From Oscillospiraceae bacterium (GTDB lineage: Bacteria; Bacillota_A; Clostridia; Monoglobales; WRBX01), in assembly GCA_009784335.1 (NCBI GenBank), contig WRBX01000048.1:1-5581 (forward strand): a stretch of DNA of 5,581 bases, given 5' to 3'. Shown here piece by piece: positions 4,628 to 5,581 of this stretch (positions within the stretch are counted from its first letter, which is position 1; every line of letters begins with the position of its first letter). The translations under genes and the position numbers were made by a program. The notes under the pieces were generated by a model, which ran no database searches, was not told the DNA's origin, and saw nothing but the letters and a program-made list of their open reading frames with translations.

Positions 4628-5581
4628 ATGCTAACTAATCTTTTAATTGAAAATGTTGCGGTTATTGAGAAGATGGAAATCGAGTTTGGCGCAGGGTTTA
4701 ACTGCATTACGGGCGAGACGGCTGCCGGCAAATCCATCATAATAGATGCGATAAATTTGATTTTGGGCAATCGCGCCAGCCGTGATATTATCCGCACCGG
4801 AGCTACCAAATCTATTGTGCAGGCTATTTTCTATGACAATAGTGAACAACTGATTTTATATCGCGAGATTCATCTTGATGGCAGGAATGTCTGCAAAGTT
4901 AACGGCGAGTTTGTAACAGTCGCGCAGCTGAAAGAGCGAGCGGAAAACTTAGTTAATATCCATGGGCAGCATGATAATCAGTCGCTTTTAAACCCTGCAA
5001 AGCATATTGAGATTTTGGATGAGTTTGCGCAAAATGATATTGAAAATAATGAGTATGTAATCGCAAAGCATGAATTTGATGCGGTTTCAAAGCAGATTAT
5101 TGATTTAGAAGAGAATGAGAGCAATAAGCTGCAGCGGCTTGACATGCTGAAATTTCAGCTAAATGAGATTGAGCTCGTGAATCCGCAGCTTGGCGAAGAT
5201 GCGGCTCTCGAGAATCAGAAGAACACTGTCAAAAATCTCGATGCCATTTTATCTGCCTTGCATTCCGCATATAATTCACTATATGAGAAGGAAAACTCGA
5301 TTTTAGATGAGCTGGCAGGCATACATAAGGCTTTTTTGAACTTAAGTGATGAAAATGCCAACTCTGTGCAAAATATTAAAAATGAGATTTCAGAGCTGGC
5401 GCATGGGATTAATTCGCAGATTGAGGCATGCGAGAGCGGCGGGCAAAGCTTGGAAGAAATCGAAAGCAGAATTTATGCGATTTTTTCGCTGAAGCGCAAA
5501 TATGGCTCAGAGATTGCGGATATCTTAAACTATAAAAATGAGATAGCAACTGAAATCCATAATCTTGAAAACTCTGAAAAT
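4628..5581 (+). CDS. recN: DNA repair protein RecN, N-terminal part
   Basis: This frame is open from the ATG at 4628 to the window edge: 318 codons of a protein usually about 550-570 residues long. RecN is an SMC-like ATPase recruited to DNA double-strand breaks, where it helps tether ends for RecA-dependent repair. Visible parts: the typical opening MLTNLLIENVAVIEKMEIEF, a Walker A loop GETAAGKS (29-36), a first ATPase lobe, the RecN signature HGQHDNQSLL (112-121) at the Q-loop, and from about 130 a long charged helical region fitting the first arm of the coiled coil. Walker B, the ABC signature and the second arm lie beyond the window. The usual Walker A in this family is GETGAGKS; here the fourth position is Ala. 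GGGG at 4618-4621 with a 6-base spacer is a modest ribosome binding site. An in-frame ATG at 4616 would add four residues and is less likely from family alignment. Confidence 0.95.
   Translation, partial: MLTNLLIENVAVIEKMEIEFGAGFNCITGETAAGKSIIIDAINLILGNRASRDIIRTGATKSIVQAIFYDNSEQLILYREIHLDGRNVCKVNGEFVTVAQLKERAENLVNIHGQHDNQSLLNPAKHIEILDEFAQNDIENNEYVIAKHEFDAVSKQIIDLEENESNKLQRLDMLKFQLNEIELVNPQLGEDAALENQKNTVKNLDAILSALHSAYNSLYEKENSILDELAGIHKAFLNLSDENANSVQNIKNEISELAHGINSQIEACESGGQSLEEIESRIYAIFSLKRKYGSEIADILNYKNEIATEIHNLENSEN

Noticed and set aside
4426..4809. Open frame of 127 codons on the - strand across rpmE and recN
   Set aside because: It spans two recognised genes and their intergenic hairpin; the Pro/Leu/Gln-rich part is the reverse of the L31 tail repeats.

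Overview
The window looks like the chromosome of an endospore-forming Firmicute, probably a clostridial-type anaerobe known mainly from metagenomes. The evidence is the 3' end of the spoIIIA sporulation operon, RNase J, a zinc-type ribosomal protein L31, strong AGGAGG-type ribosome binding sites, and GTG and TTG starts. Base composition is moderate (about 48% GC in a sampled line of rnj), with one clearly AT-rich gene. I cannot name a species.

Layout: (1) Bases 1-1590, + strand, hold the last four genes of spoIIIA: the C-terminus of spoIIIAE, then spoIIIAF, spoIIIAG and spoIIIAH. The first three overlap. spoIIIAG and spoIIIAH are separated by a 58-base gap that holds a hairpin. (2) Bases 1591-1760 hold no gene. 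They carry a dispersed-type palindromic repeat followed by two terminator-like hairpins, where the spoIIIA operon converges with genes on the other strand. (3) Bases 1773-3958, - strand, hold rnj (RNase J) and, 23 bases downstream of it, an AT-rich gene for a small unknown membrane protein. (4) Bases 3959-4178 are a divergent control region: a near-consensus promoter and a leader with two hairpins for rnj, a promoter for rpmE, and twin TTGTTACAA half-dyads between the two -35 boxes. (5) Bases 4179-4574, + strand, encode L31 with an unusual 68-residue acidic Pro/Ala/Glu-rich tail. (6) From 4628 to the window edge is the first part of recN.

How the genes relate: SpoIIIAE-AH belong to the SpoIIIA-SpoIIQ channel ('feeding tube') that links mother cell and forespore. 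RNase J (mRNA decay and processing), L31 (ribosome) and RecN (double-strand-break repair) are housekeeping genes. I see no toxin-antitoxin module, phage, CRISPR array or defence island. The most interesting items are the L31 tail, the unknown membrane protein behind rnj, the rnj leader with its divergent operator candidate, and the composite repeat/terminator after spoIIIAH.
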